In this document: positions 21,685 to 31,696 of the stretch, piece by piece
Position numbering within the stretch: position 1 is the stretch's first letter
How the letters are laid out: the number at the start of each line of letters is the position of its first letter
Assembly: GCA_023512835.1 (NCBI GenBank)
Contig: CM042089.1
Coordinates: 16,790,562-16,854,561, forward strand
Source of the DNA: Taxillus chinensis
Taxonomy: Eukaryota > Streptophyta > Magnoliopsida > Santalales > Loranthaceae
Reading direction: 5' to 3'
DNA length: 64,000 nucleotides
Notes under the pieces: generated by a model
The model's database searches: none
What the model was told of the DNA's origin: nothing
The model's input: only the letters and a program-made list of their open reading frames with translations
Position numbers and translations under genes: made by a program

Positions 21685-21747
21685 TGTCCCTTTGAGGTAT
21701 CACAATATCCGTTTGACATGTAGCATGTGTGACTCTTTAAGATCCGC

Positions 21748-22617
21748 TTAATATCTTGCACATATATAGGTTGCGAACATGATATCTAGGCGACTTGTTA
21801 TAAGATACAACAATGATCCTATCATACCTTTGTATTCAGTCACATTTACTGATTCTTCGTTTAGATCAAGATCTAACTTGGCACTGACTGGCATGGGAGT
21901 CTTCATGGGAGTTGAATTTTGCGTACCAAACTTCTTGATTAAGTCCCGTGTGTACTTAGCTTGGTTGATCAAGATTCCTTCCTTCATTTGTTTGACTTCT
22001 ATTCCAAGAAAGTAGGATAGTTCTCCCATCATGCTCATTTCAAATTTGCCAGTCATTAACTTCGCCAACTCTTCACATAGTTTCAAATTTGATGATCCAA
22101 AAATAATATCGTCCACATAGATTTGCACGATCAGGGAGTGTCCCTTCTCTTTCCGTAGGAATAAAGTGGTGTCAATCTTCCTTTTTCTGAAGTTGTGAAC
22201 AAGTAAGAGTTCTGATAGTATATCATACCAGGTCCTTGGAGCTTGCTTTAATCCGTACAAAGCTTTTCGTAATTTGTAGACCATATGTTCAGCCTTGTGT
22301 TCAATGAATCTAGGAGGTTGTTCAACATACACCTCCTCTTGAAGATCTCCATTTAGAAAAGCACTCTTAACGTCCATTTGATAAACTGTGAAGTTTTCAT
22401 ATGATGCATACGCCAGGAACATTCTAATCGCCTCAAGTCTGGCTACTGGAGCAAAGGTCTCGTCATAGTCAATACCTTCTTCTTGACGATATCCTTTGGC
22501 TACCAACGAGCTTTGTTCCAGATTACTATCCATCCATATCAAGTTCGTTTCAGAACACCCATTTAACTCCAATGACTTGTTGCGACTTTGGCCTTGGTAC
22601 AAGTGTCCACACTTCAT
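21748..22617 (-). CDS. copia reverse transcriptase (CopB)
   Basis: A 289-codon open segment covers most of [68 protein letters not shown] (catalytic Asp pair at 22108-22113) and [11 protein letters not shown]. The catalytic residues are intact. The first about 35 codons are out of the ancestral frame (a break near 22500-22520). Frame and stop changes also separate it from RNase H at about 21685-21747. Confidence 0.9.
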   Translation of the reverse strand: MKCGHLYQGQSRNKSLELNGCSETNLIWMDSNLEQSSLVAKGYRQEEGIDYDETFAPVARLEAIRMFLAYASYENFTVYQMDVKSAFLNGDLQEEVYVEQPPRFIEHKAEHMVYKLRKALYGLKQAPRTWYDILSELLLVHNFRKRKIDTTLFLRKEKGHSLIVQIYVDDIIFGSSNLKLCEELAKLMTGKFEMSMMGELSYFLGIEVKQMKEGILINQAKYTRDLIKKFGTQNSTPMKTPMPVSAKLDLDLNEESVNVTEYKGMIGSLLYLITSRLDIMFATYICARY

Positions 22618-23408
22618 TCCTCTTCAACTAATTAAGCTCTTCTTGCATAGCATCTATCTAGTTGGAATCTTGAAGAACTTCATCCACCACCTTTGGATCT
22701 ATTTGAGATAGAAAACATGAATAGAGGCACAAATTGGAGGTGGCTGCCCTTGTTCTTACACCAACACTAGGATCACCAATCACTTGATCTGATGGGTGGT
22801 TTCGAGTCCACCTATAATTCTGCGCTTGTGGTGGTGAGTATTCAATAATTTGAAGCTTTGCCAGATTGGGTGGTTCAAGTACATCTGCTGGTTGAGCTTC
22901 TTTCGAGCCAGATATATCTGTATGATGAACAGGTCCAGAAGTACTTTGAGGTTCTTTGGCACTGTGTCTTTTAGTATTAACTGGTTCAGAAAGACTAGAA
23001 GATTCTCCGGTGTTTTGGATGTCCGTATTAATTGGTCCGGAGTTGAGTGGAAGTCCTGAGTCCGATTCTTCGGAAGCATCATCAGTAGCATTTTTTCTTG
23101 CTTCACTGGTGCTTGATGATTGATCAATAGTAGTGGTAGAAACATGTTTGAACTAAGAATAGTCAATCGTATCCATGTGATCCTGCACGTTTAGATTTGA
23201 AGTTCCTATACTTGACCACTCAAGATTAGATTCATCAAAAGCAACATGGATAGATTCTTCAACTTTTAAATGTCTTTTATTGAAAATGCGATAAGCCTTG
23301 CTATGTAATGAGTATCTAACAAAGATTCAATCATCGGATTTTGGCTCAAATTTACTCCGGGGCTCTTTGTCGGTATTTAACACGTAACAACTACACCCAA
23401 AAGTTTTG
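22618..23408 (-). pseudogene. integrase C-terminus and IN-RT linker (CopB)
   Basis: Broken reading frames encode the end of integrase ([24 protein letters not shown]), an acidic Pro/Ser-rich linker, and the [11 protein letters not shown] and SCFLSQID blocks before RT. Several in-frame stops are present (for example near 22655 and 23330). It ends at 23408, where the CopC2 LTR begins; the rest of integrase, protease and gag should lie beyond the nested insertions, off the right edge. Confidence 0.82.
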
Positions 23409-25165
23409 TGTTGTTCCCATGATCTTATTAGTTGTTATTGTCGTCAACATTATGCAACATTATGCGGAAGTGAGTAGACGCTGGGTCAAAGATCTGTACT
23501 AGGTTGGATAACTTCGTAGAGTGATCTCTTAGAGTGAGCTCGTAGAGGGAGTCTGAATATGTACTTACCAATGTTGAAGATCTGGGTCAAAGACTCATAG
23601 ATTACTGGGTCGAAGATTAGATGACTCGAAGGTGATGGGTCGAAGATCATCAGGCCAGCAGGCTCGAAGCACCACTAAAGGTGTACAAGGTCGCAGACTC
23701 GTAGATCCACATGGTCAAAGATTCGAAGACTGCAGGTGTAGAGCAGTGTCTCGAAGACTCAAAGACTTGCAGGCTCGAAGACCCATCGTGTATCGAGTAG
23801 CAATGTTGCAGAGTCAAAGTTCGCAGGGTCGAAGATTAGTAAATCCGTTGAGGTGAACAGATAATTAGCCAAGGAAGAGTGGAGTTGTAACTGACGCGAA
23901 ACTGGAGACTCGTAGAGTTCAAAGGATCGTAGAGTGAGACGTCAATTGAGCACCGGTTCTAACCTAGCTTCGAAGTCAGAGAGCAGAAGAATTGGAAGAT
24001 CAATTCTCAAGGTTCGAAGACTCAAACTCGAAGATTCGTAGATAAAGACTTGGAGGTAGCTTGAAGTAACAGTGAAGCTACAAGGCACATATATTTACAA
24101 GGTTGTGGCTAGTCAAAGATGCAAAATGCACTAAAGACTGCATTTAAGTAAGTTATCACTTGGACGGCATCTCTGAGCATGCTAAGTGCTAGGAAACACA
24201 TGGACGTCATCCGAGGCTAGCGTAACATGTTTTAACGGTGAAGATCAAAAGGTGAAACATGCTTAACCCTAGCAAAATGGTTTCTTACTAAGGCCGACCT
24301 ATAAAAGCAAGGGATATGCCTTACTTTAAGGTAAGCATCAAAGTATCGCAGCATACAAGAAACGTATCTGTTGCGATACAAGAGAGACGCAGAGTAGTTC
24401 GTTCAGTATACATAGAGAGAGAGAGAGGAAGATTGAAAGCAAGATAACAGTATGATAACCCTAGCAGAATGGTTTCTTACTGAGGCCGACCTATAAAAGC
24501 AAGGGACATGCCTTACTTTAAGCTAAGCGTCAAAATATCGCAGCATACAAGAAACGTATCTGTAGCGATACAAGAGAGACGCAGAGTAATTCATTCAGCA
24601 TACATAGAGAGAGAGGAAGATTGAAAGCAAGATAACAATGAGTTAATCTGTTCTTCTTTCTCATACGTTCAACGAACAGTGTGTAAGTTCATAAAAGGAG
24701 TAGTTGAAAGTCAAGCAGTGCAAATAGTTGAATATGCAGGAGCAGATTATGCTAAACTGTTCTTCACAGTAAGTGAGTACTAGAATAATACTATTTTGTA
24801 TTTGGATTTAAAAGAAGAGAGAATTAATCCTGTTGTAACGAGGGCTAGACCCTTCTGTACTAAAAGTATATAGTATATTAGACTCGGTGTAGGCTCACCC
24901 TCACCACCATGGAGTAGATCACTTTGATCGAACCACGTAATCCGTGTGTCTCTGTCTTTTTCTTCCCATACATACCTGGTGTTAACTGATATTGCATGAG
25001 ACACTAATATACTATCCTAAACACCAACTACATCTGTAGAATACCTCTGAGTATTACACTACTCTTAAAACTAAAAGAAAATAGTTTTAAGTATACAGAT
25101 TCACCCCCCTCTCTATATACAAACCCATATACCTATTCGATCTAGCTTGGATCTTGGGAATATCA
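23409..25165 (+). repeat. 5' LTR of CopC2 (1757 bp)
   Basis: It starts TGTTGTTCCCA and ends TGGGAATATCA, imperfect inverted ends. It carries TCGAAG-type short repeats (about 23580-24040) and a 192-bp tandem duplication over the TATA region. It is similar throughout to 9907-11511 but about 150 bases longer because of that duplication. Confidence 0.9.
24265..24648 (+). repeat. 192-bp tandem duplication spanning the LTR promoter
   Basis: The units start at 24265 and 24457 (AACCCTAGCA, then TGGTTTCTTACT). Each has its own TATA box (TATAAAAG at 24300-24307 and 24492-24499), GATACAAGAGAGACGCAGAG and a GA run. They differ by a few substitutions, including a shorter GA run in the second. CopC1 has one copy. 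Confidence 0.9.
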
Positions 25166-25167
25166 AT

Positions 25168-25180
25168 TGGTATCAGAGCT
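25168..25180 (+). promoter_or_regulatory. primer-binding site, tRNA-Met type (CopC2)
   Basis: TGGTATCAGAGCT two bases after the LTR. Confidence 0.92.
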
Positions 25181-25310
25181 AAGTTCTCACTAGAGGTAGA
25201 TCTATCACTCTGCGGAGAAATGATCTCACAGATCGATAAGTTTGTGTTATTGAGATCTGTGGCTTAACAGCTTAGTGGCCAAACAAGAATTCATTAGGTA
25301 AACACATATA

Positions 25311-25868
25311 ATGGAGATTCCTATCAGCGGACCAAGTACCAACTCCAACTACGCGAAGAGGGTGCCTATTTTTGATGACACAAACTACAAGATGTGGAGA
25401 GCAAGAATGGAGACCGTATTCATGTCTATGGGTATGGATGTTGAGTGGGTAATTAGAGACGGATACATAGAACCTGCCAACGATAGAGAACCCACAGAAG
25501 TTGAGAGAAGAACCTATGAGCTAAATGGCAGAGCCTTGAGTGTTATTACATCTGCACTCACAGACTCTGAATACGCAAAGGTCATGGGCTGCAGGGTTAC
25601 AAAGGATTTATGGGATAGACTAGTGAGTGTCTATCAAGGAGATAGCAGACTAAAGGAAACTAGGATACAACTGTACACGCAGAGATTTGAAGCTCTCAAG
25701 ATGGAGGAGCAGGAAAGTGTACATGACTTCTTTGTACGTTTGACAGAGATTGTCAATGACATGAGAAGTCATGGCAAGAATAAGAAGAACTATGCAATTG
25801 TAAAGAAGGTGCTGCAAGTTCTACCCAAGAGATTCATCCCAAGGGTGGAAGTTCTAGAAAACAGCTGA
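25311..25868 (+). CDS. copia gag, capsid part (CopC2)
   Basis: The ATG at 25311, 130 bases after the PBS, opens 185 codons of UBN2/DUF4219-type copia gag. Visible are the N-terminal NYAKRVPIFDDTNYKMWRARM (substrate-like W motif), ALTDSEYAKVMGC, TKDLWDRLVSVYQG, and the EEQESVHDFFVRLTEIVNDM block. It would form the virus-like particle. A TGA after ENS at 25866 ends it; homologous gag sequence continues downstream, so this is a premature stop. Confidence 0.88.
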   Translation: MEIPISGPSTNSNYAKRVPIFDDTNYKMWRARMETVFMSMGMDVEWVIRDGYIEPANDREPTEVERRTYELNGRALSVITSALTDSEYAKVMGCRVTKDLWDRLVSVYQGDSRLKETRIQLYTQRFEALKMEEQESVHDFFVRLTEIVNDMRSHGKNKKNYAIVKKVLQVLPKRFIPRVEVLENS

Positions 25869-26795
25869 GACCTGGAAACGATGAAATTGCAAGAGCTGCA
25901 GTGTAATCTAACTGCATTCGAAATGAAGCTGCACTCTTATGAAGAGCCATCTACATCAACAGCCCAGCCCACAGCCAAGGAATCAAAAGAGGTAGCCTTT
26001 AAAGCTATGAAAAAAATTAAAAATAAAGAAAGAAGCTGAGTCCTCAGAAGAACAGGAGGACAAGGACAGCGAAGAAGGTGAAGATGAGGTGGTAGCTTAC
26101 TTCACTAGAAAGTTTAGAAAAGGTGGAGCAGGAAAAGGGAAAGGAAGACTTTCCCTAAGATATTTTAAGTGTGGAAAGTGGGGGCATTTTGCATCTCAAT
26201 GTAAAGTGAAAGCTAATGACTCGGATGAGGAAGCCTCAGATGAAGAGGATACAAAGTGAACGAAGTCATTATACCGACGAAGCAGTTCCACAAGGAGGCT
26301 AGCAACTCCACAAAAGAAAAAGGGCTTGCACAAGAACTATATTAGCCGAATTGCTGAATTTGATGATGAGGATGAATGCTCATCAGATTATGCCTTTGTT
26401 GCCAAGATAGAGGTAAACAATGGCAACACTGCCTCAGAGGAGGATGAGGCAGAAGAAAAGGAAGTTGATCTGGAGGAGGAGTTAGAGTTTACAATAGAAG
26501 AGATCTGCATAAGAGGATGTAGGATTAAGCAGCTCAATAGAGATCTTACGCAAGTCAAGGGAGAGCTTGCAGAGACCAAAGGGGAGAAGGATAAGGTGCT
26601 GGAGGACTCCAAGAAGTTCTACGAGGAAATTGTTAGCCTAAAGCTCAAACTAGAGGAGCAAATCAAGATATGTGATGACATTACCACAGAATTTGCCACT
26701 AGAGACACCACAATCCAACGGCTTGAAGAAGAACTGGTAAGCCTTCAGCAGAAGATCTCAAATGATAGAGCCAGTCAAGCCTCAACCTCTGGAGG
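25869..26795 (+). pseudogene. gag C-terminal region: zinc knuckle and coiled coil (CopC2)
   Basis: After the stop, gag sequence continues in broken frames. There is an acidic block, then a nucleocapsid knuckle at about 26169-26210 (CGKWGHFASQC; the first Cys is in FKCGKWGH), another stop near 26257, and an open stretch from 26326. That stretch begins with an acidic segment (EEDEAEEKEVDLEEELEF) and continues as a long heptad-like coiled coil (about 26520-26760). It ends at the GypO insertion at 26796. Confidence 0.8.
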
Positions 26796-27039
26796 TGTTG
26801 GACCCCATTTTGACCGGGCCAGATCACGCCCAAAGAAATTTAAAATAAGAGTCATTTCCGAGGGATCTCAAAATTCCCCAAGGTCAACACCGAATGATAG
26901 AGGACGAAATGTGAAAACCAACGCACTTGACTGTGCCCGAATCCGACCTAAAATGAAGAAGTTATGACTAAAATAGTTTTTGGGCCTGAAAGTCAAGCTT
27001 GCGGAAAGATGGTCAACGCCCTCGGTCAAACCCAACTGA

Positions 27040-28060
27040 AAATGTGATCGCGGAAATTCCCCAGAAACAGTTCAGGCGAATCTGCACCCGTAGCACCCAA
27101 CCTCGAAGCCTCGCAGCTGAGACTCGAAACTCGTAACCTTGAAGCTCGCAGTCACAGTCGAAGCTCGCAGACCAGCAGCCTCGAAGCTCGCAAACCCGCA
27201 GCACCTAGCCTCGAAGCCTCGCAGTCCAGCTCAGCCTCGAAGCTCACAGCCTGCACCCACAGCACCCAACCTCGAAGCCTCGTAGCGCAGTCAGCCTCGA
27301 AGCCTTGCCTCGCAGACTCGCAGCCCTCGCAATCAGTCCAGCCTCGTAGCGCAGCCATCCTCGAAGCCTTGCCTCGAAGCCTCGCAGTCAGCCCAACCTC
27401 GAAGCCTCATAGCGCAGCCAGCCTCGAAGCCTCATAGCACTCCCAGTCAAAGACCAGCAGTCAGCCTCGAAGACTCGTAGCAGGCAGCCTCAAAGACCCG
27501 CAGCACTCGAAGCTTGTAGCCTCGGAGCTTGTAGCCTCGTAGCCAAGCCTGCACTCGCAGCACTCACATTCGAAGCTCGTAGCCTCAGAGCTTGCAGCCT
27601 CGTAGCCAAGCCTGCGCTCACAGCACTCACACTTCCAGCCTTCAACCTTCGAAGCAACCTCCAGCCTTCGACCTTCGAAGCAACCTCCAGCCTTCGACCC
27701 TGCGAGGCACCTCCAACCTTCGAGGCAGCTTCAGCTACGACCTCCGACCTTCGAAGCAGCTTCCGCTATGACCCTGCGACCTTCGAGGCATCCTCCAGTC
27801 TTCGACCCTGCAAGACAGCCTATGACTTTTGACCCTTCGAGGCAGGCTACAGTCTCCAAACCCTTCAGGGCAACCTTCAGCAACCTTTGATCTTCGAAAC
27901 ACCCCCAGTCTTCAACCCTTCAAAGCCACCTCCAGTCTTCGACCCTTTGAGGCAATTGCTAGTCTTCGACCCTGCGAGGCACCTCAGTCTTCGGCCTTGC
28001 ACCAGCTACGACCTTCGACCCCTCAAGGCCACCATAGGACCTTCGACTCTGCAGCCTTCG
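27040..28060. repeat. TCGAAG/CCTCGCAG minisatellite in the GypO LTR
   Basis: About 1 kb consists of variants of CCTCGAAGCCTCGCAG, grading into CCAGCCTTCGACCTTCGAAG toward the right. Units of about 10-30 bases differ by small changes. It is much more GC-rich than its surroundings and lies upstream of the TATA box. Confidence 0.88.
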
Positions 28061-28334
28061 GTTGGAGACTCCAAAATGGCACCGTTTCACCCCTTCTTTA
28101 AGTGCACAGTGAAATAAGCGTTGTCTTTCTCTGAAATGCAGTTAAACGACTCTAAATCACACATTTAAATGTTGGGACTCTCGGAAATGCATCAATTAAC
28201 GCCTGGGAACTCGTTTTTCACCTCATAAATGCACGTGTCGGTCTTGAAACATGGATTGACGCCTGGGAACTCCAAAAGTCACATCATTTGACTCACCAAG
28301 TTCCCAGGTGGGCGGCTGTTCCCTCCTCAGACTC

Positions 28335-28341
28335 TATAAAA
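28335..28341 (+). promoter_or_regulatory. TATA box of the GypO LTR
   Basis: CTCTATAAAAGGGAGGC is a strong TATA context; transcription would start about 30 bases downstream. Confidence 0.7.
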
Positions 28342-28639
28342 GGGAGGCACCACCCTTTCCAAAGTAGGGACTGATATTTTTTGGAGACTAACAAGATAGA
28401 GACTTTTGGGGCTGGAACTGAAGAAGACGTCCTCCACCACCTTGCCGGATTTTGTCTCCACGTCCATCAAGCAGTCAAAGAAGAGTGAACCTAGCAGGAA
28501 CATCAAGCTTGATTTCCAGGTTTTATTCCCCTCTTATCTTACATTCATCATCATCCCTACACCAAAATCTCACCTTTTTATTCAAAAATACAACAAAACG
28601 TTTTCAAAGGCCTGGTGGCCGTGGGATTGAGCCTTTGGT

Positions 28640-28900
28640 TCTCATATCCTCGCCACTTGGCCAACATTGGGTCTGATGAGTGAATCTGAGCTTCACAGTA
28701 TGCTCTTTACGACACAGGTCTTACTTTTTTCTTTTTTTAAGAAAAACCCAAACTCTTTTTAAACAAACTCAGGCCCTTGTAACTGTGAGACCAAGCCTTA
28801 TTGCTTATGTCTCCGTCATCCGGCCAACTTCAACTATAGTAATGAATCTGAGCTCCACGCTGTGCTCTTCATATTATGGGTTTTCTTTTTGTTTTCCTCG
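28640..28900 (+). repeat. imperfect 162-bp tandem duplication in R/U5 of GypO
   Basis: GGCCAAC... and GAATCTGAGCTTCAC...TGCTCTT at 28658-28710 recur at 28821-28872 (GAATCTGAGCTCCAC...TGCTCTT), an offset of 162 bases. A T/A-rich stretch follows each copy. Confidence 0.7.
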
Positions 28901-29270
28901 ATAAAACAAAAGAATAACATTCTCTTTTAAATAAACCAACCATAGTTTTTACAATAAGATAAAAAGGGGAAATTAAAATAAGCAAGCACCCATAGACAAA
29001 GACTAGGTACCAATTTTGGGCGTTGTGGGGGTGCAAGAACTTTTCTTCCTTCCCCACACGTAACCGACTCCCGAACCTATTCTATGGAAACCGTAGACCC
29101 TCCTAGGTGGCCAAACACACCTTTATTTTTGTTTGGTGGCGACTTTGTTTCTTCTATCTCTCTTTTGGTCCTGTGCGAGCTATGGCAATGATTGCTTAAT
29201 GACCAAATCTCCATCCAAAGGAGTAATCTTAAGCCAGTCACGAGCCCGGACGACACCGGGTGATGACAGC

Positions 29271-29288
29271 TGGCGACTCATTGGGAAC
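29271..29288 (+). promoter_or_regulatory. primer-binding site, Ogre-type (GypO)
   Basis: TGGCGACTCATTGGGAAC follows the LTR after two bases. The Ogre-lineage PBS is usually written TGGCGACTC...TGGGGA (tRNA-Arg); the first nine bases match exactly. Confidence 0.8.
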
Positions 29289-29791
29289 ATTTGAGAGAGT
29301 CTAGCCATGGTCTTTTGTTTGTGGAGTGTTTGCTTGTTTATTTCCCCTTCTGTCTTCTTTATTTTTTTTTATAGATCGCATTGCTTGTGCATACATGCAT
29401 TTCTCTCCCCTCTAACCCTATACCCGGGTTTTCTACTTTTACCTAGGATTAGCGAGGTTCAATAAGGATGCCCCATGGGTTTTATCTCACGTAAGGTGCC
29501 TGAACTCCTCACCCAAGCGGGGTCCTTTTGGAGGGCCCCCTCCGTCAATGCCTCTAGGGGTACGGAGCTTCTCTCAGGAGATAGTTTGGGAACCAACGAA
29601 TAAGATAGGTGTATGTGTAGATGCCCATCAGGGGTTTTGACCTTCATGTGTGTGCTTTAACGTTGTTGTGACCTTGTTTGCACCTTGTTTGCTAACTCAT
29701 GCACTTTTATCACATCTCGCTTTGATTTGCCCTAACCCTCACCCATTTTGCTTGATGCATATCATGACATCCCATGCATACATATAGGAAC
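29289..29791 (+). other. GypO leader
   Basis: Untranslated stretch between the PBS and the first ORF1. No motif is recognised beyond T-rich runs. Confidence 0.6.
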
Positions 29792-31050
29792 ATGGCAAGT
29801 TTTGGGAACCTTTTAAGGGGCGCCAGGGACCCTGAGGACGTGGAAGAAGTGGAGCGCGCCTCAATTCAGATCCAGCAAGTTTTAGGAGACTTCTCACCGA
29901 AGACATACTCTGTGGATGATCAGATCATCATGGACACTCGGCTCGAACTCCCCAAAGACCTCCAAGCTACATGGAGTGAATAGCCTAACGCGAGACGCAT
30001 AGCTTACACCCAACAGTTTGGTGATCTCCTGCTCCCGTCACAACTCCCCGTTGATGAGAATATGATCAAGGCAGCGATCCACTTCTGGGACCCGAGATGG
30101 AGGTGCTTCACCTTTAATGGCATCGACTTGGTGCCAACTTTGGAGGAATATCGAAGAATCCTCTGCATCCCCTTTGAAGAAGACGACATAGTTTTCCAAC
30201 CCAACCCACAGAAGTCTTGCAGATGGGGTTTAGCACATTTCATGGGTTTCAAATGCTTGGGCAAAGACAAAAAGATCATCGACCTCGTGATCAAAGCGGA
30301 CGGCAAAGAAATCATCCCATGGGAGTTTATCAGAAGCCAGCTAGAAGGTGCAAGCGAGGACAAGACCCATTCACTCATCACCCTTGCTATCTACGGGTTG
30401 GTGGTCTTTCCACGGGTGACCGGTTACATTGACGGGACCATTTTCGAGCTAGTGGCACAAGTGACCGGTGGTGCTGACCCTATTCCGTCCATACTCGCCA
30501 AAACCATCAGATCTTTATCATTTATCCGGACTACAGGAAGGGGTTGCTTCATGGGATGCCCCCCTCTCTTGTGCACATGGCTCAAAAGCCATCTCCACTG
30601 TGTTACCCCGTGATTCAGGGCTGTTTACTCATGGCCCCCTACCGTTATACTAGACATTTTAAGAAGTTCGTGGCTCTTACCCAATAATCTCAATCAATGG
30701 AGAAGGCTGCTGAATCGCCTAAGTGAAGCAAATGTTGTCCTGGATGGCACCCTGGATGCCAAGAGAACATATGACCTATAGTCAAGGAAGGTACAACCGG
30801 GTCCCACTCCTGGGACCATGGGGCGAGACTCGCCTATGCCCCTCTTCAAGTGGCAAGACAGTGGGAAATAACCAAATTGTCCCGGTTCTCTACGGAATGG
30901 AAAGATGTGATATTAACCATGGCACAGGAAGGGGGCTTGAGTCGGTCGCCGATCGGATGTTCAACGCCTGTTACAGCCTAGGAAGATCGGTTTCCTTTCT
31001 TATTACCCCGACATTGTTCCATCCTATGTGTTTTGGCAGGAGAAACTAGA
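29792..31050 (+). pseudogene. ORF1-like gene, copy a (GypO)
   Basis: The ATG at 29792 opens MASFGNLLRGARD. An in-frame TAG near 29981 is followed by a long open stretch (30062-30613) with HFWDPRWRCFTFNGIDLVPTLEEYRRIL, IIPWEFIRSQL, LAIYGLVVFPRVTGYIDG and GGADPIPSILAKT. A later VPLLGPWG block (about 30801-30824) is in another frame. This is the plant DUF7745-type protein known as ORF1 upstream of gag in Ogre elements; its function is unknown. A second, diverged copy follows at 31328, so the gene is duplicated in tandem. Confidence 0.78.
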
Positions 31051-31327
31051 GGCGGAGCACCTCCTGCAACAACAAGATCTTGTCGGTACCCTTCCGACCA
31101 TGGAGAGGAAAGGAAAGCCTAGTAATGCATCAAGCTCATCAAGGAAATGAGGACATTAAGCGGGGTCACCCCTCTGAAGGAACCCAAAGCTTGTCTTGCA
31201 TCACATAGTTGCATTTATATTTAAATAACTCGTTCATGTACGATTTTATCCTATTTACATCAATAAAATCTGCTCTTGTCTGTTTCCCATCTCATATGCA
31301 TAAGCCATAACACTCATTATAGGAAGC
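31051..31327 (+). other. spacer after ORF1a with polyadenylation-like signal
   Basis: After ORF1a there is a T-rich stretch with CAATAAAATC (about 31260-31269). The spacer after ORF1b has the same layout (TCAATAAAGTG near 44020). I see no other content. Confidence 0.5.
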
Positions 31328-31696
31328 ATGGCAAGCTTTGATCATCTTCTAGCTAACTCCGAAAACAAGGAAGACGTGACAGAGGTCGCACATGCAGCTT
31401 CAGCAATTCAACAACACTTTGGAGACTTTTCAGGAGAAAGTGCCGAGCAAACCATACTGGCCCCAGAAGTCCAAATGCGTGTCCAAATGGCCCACCGAGA
31501 GGAACTTGATGATATATGGACACGATGGCCTTTCCACATACAGGCTGTCTACATGAAAAAATGCGGGGACTTGTTGCATCTAACGCGAGTACCTATCGAC
31601 GAGCCTATATTAAGAGCGGCCGCACATTTCTGGGATCCAAGGCGGAGGTGTTTCGCTTTTAATGAACAGGATTTGACTCCTACTATGGAGGAATAT
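31328..31696 (+). pseudogene. ORF1-like gene, copy b, 5' exon-like part (GypO)
   Basis: The ATG at 31328 opens MASFDHLLANSENKEDVTEV, clearly related to ORF1a but diverged. It runs through IQAVYMKKCGDLLHL and HFWDPRRRCFAFNEQDLTPTMEEY, then stops at the GypH insertion. Up to that point it is open for 123 codons. The gene resumes at 42905 after GypH; the AATAT at 31692-31696 is repeated at 42900-42904 as the target-site duplication. Confidence 0.82.

Larger units (their letters stand above)
12502..23408 (-). mobile_element. CopB: truncated Sirevirus-like copia remnant, split by GypT
   Basis: CopB occupies 12502-12999 and 21449-23408 on the minus strand: a short 3' flank, RNase H, RT, the IN-RT linker and the integrase C-terminus. 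The 3' flank (about 12502-12717) still resembles the region after RNase H in SirS (GGAGGATGCTTGC and AACATAATTA blocks). The left end abuts CopC1 gag with no LTR, so it is truncated there. The right end is cut exactly where the CopC2 LTR starts. The gypsy element GypT (13000-21448) sits inside its RNase H. Confidence 0.85.
23409..26795 (+). mobile_element. CopC2: 5' part of a copia element cut by GypO
   Basis: It has an LTR (23409-25165), a PBS, and a gag with a zinc knuckle and a coiled coil; then it is interrupted at 26796 by the GypO LTR. The left flank TTTTG at 23404-23408 would be half of its target-site duplication. Pol and the 3' LTR would be beyond GypO, outside the window. The gag layout (UBN2 capsid, knuckle, acidic region, long coiled coil) resembles Sirevirus-type gag. 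Confidence 0.85.
26796..29268 (+). repeat. 5' LTR of GypO (2473 bp)
   Basis: It starts TGTTGGACCCCATTTTGACC at the breakpoint in CopC2 gag and ends GGTGATGACA two bases before the PBS. It contains a roughly 1-kb TCGAAG-type minisatellite, two copies of an ACGCCTGGGAACTC block (about 28200 and 28260), a TATA box at 28335-28341, and a duplicated segment in the transcribed part. The partner LTR is not in the window, so the start is by motif and by the break in CopC2. Confidence 0.82.

Noticed and set aside
23580..24040. TCGAAG repeats as heat-shock elements
   Set aside because: Heat-shock elements need GAA and TTC blocks spaced by two bases; here GAA and TTC are fused or irregularly spaced.
27040..28060. 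Open frames across the TCGAAG minisatellite (for example 27829-28117)
   Set aside because: They arise from repeat periodicity, carry no domain and sit upstream of the LTR TATA box.
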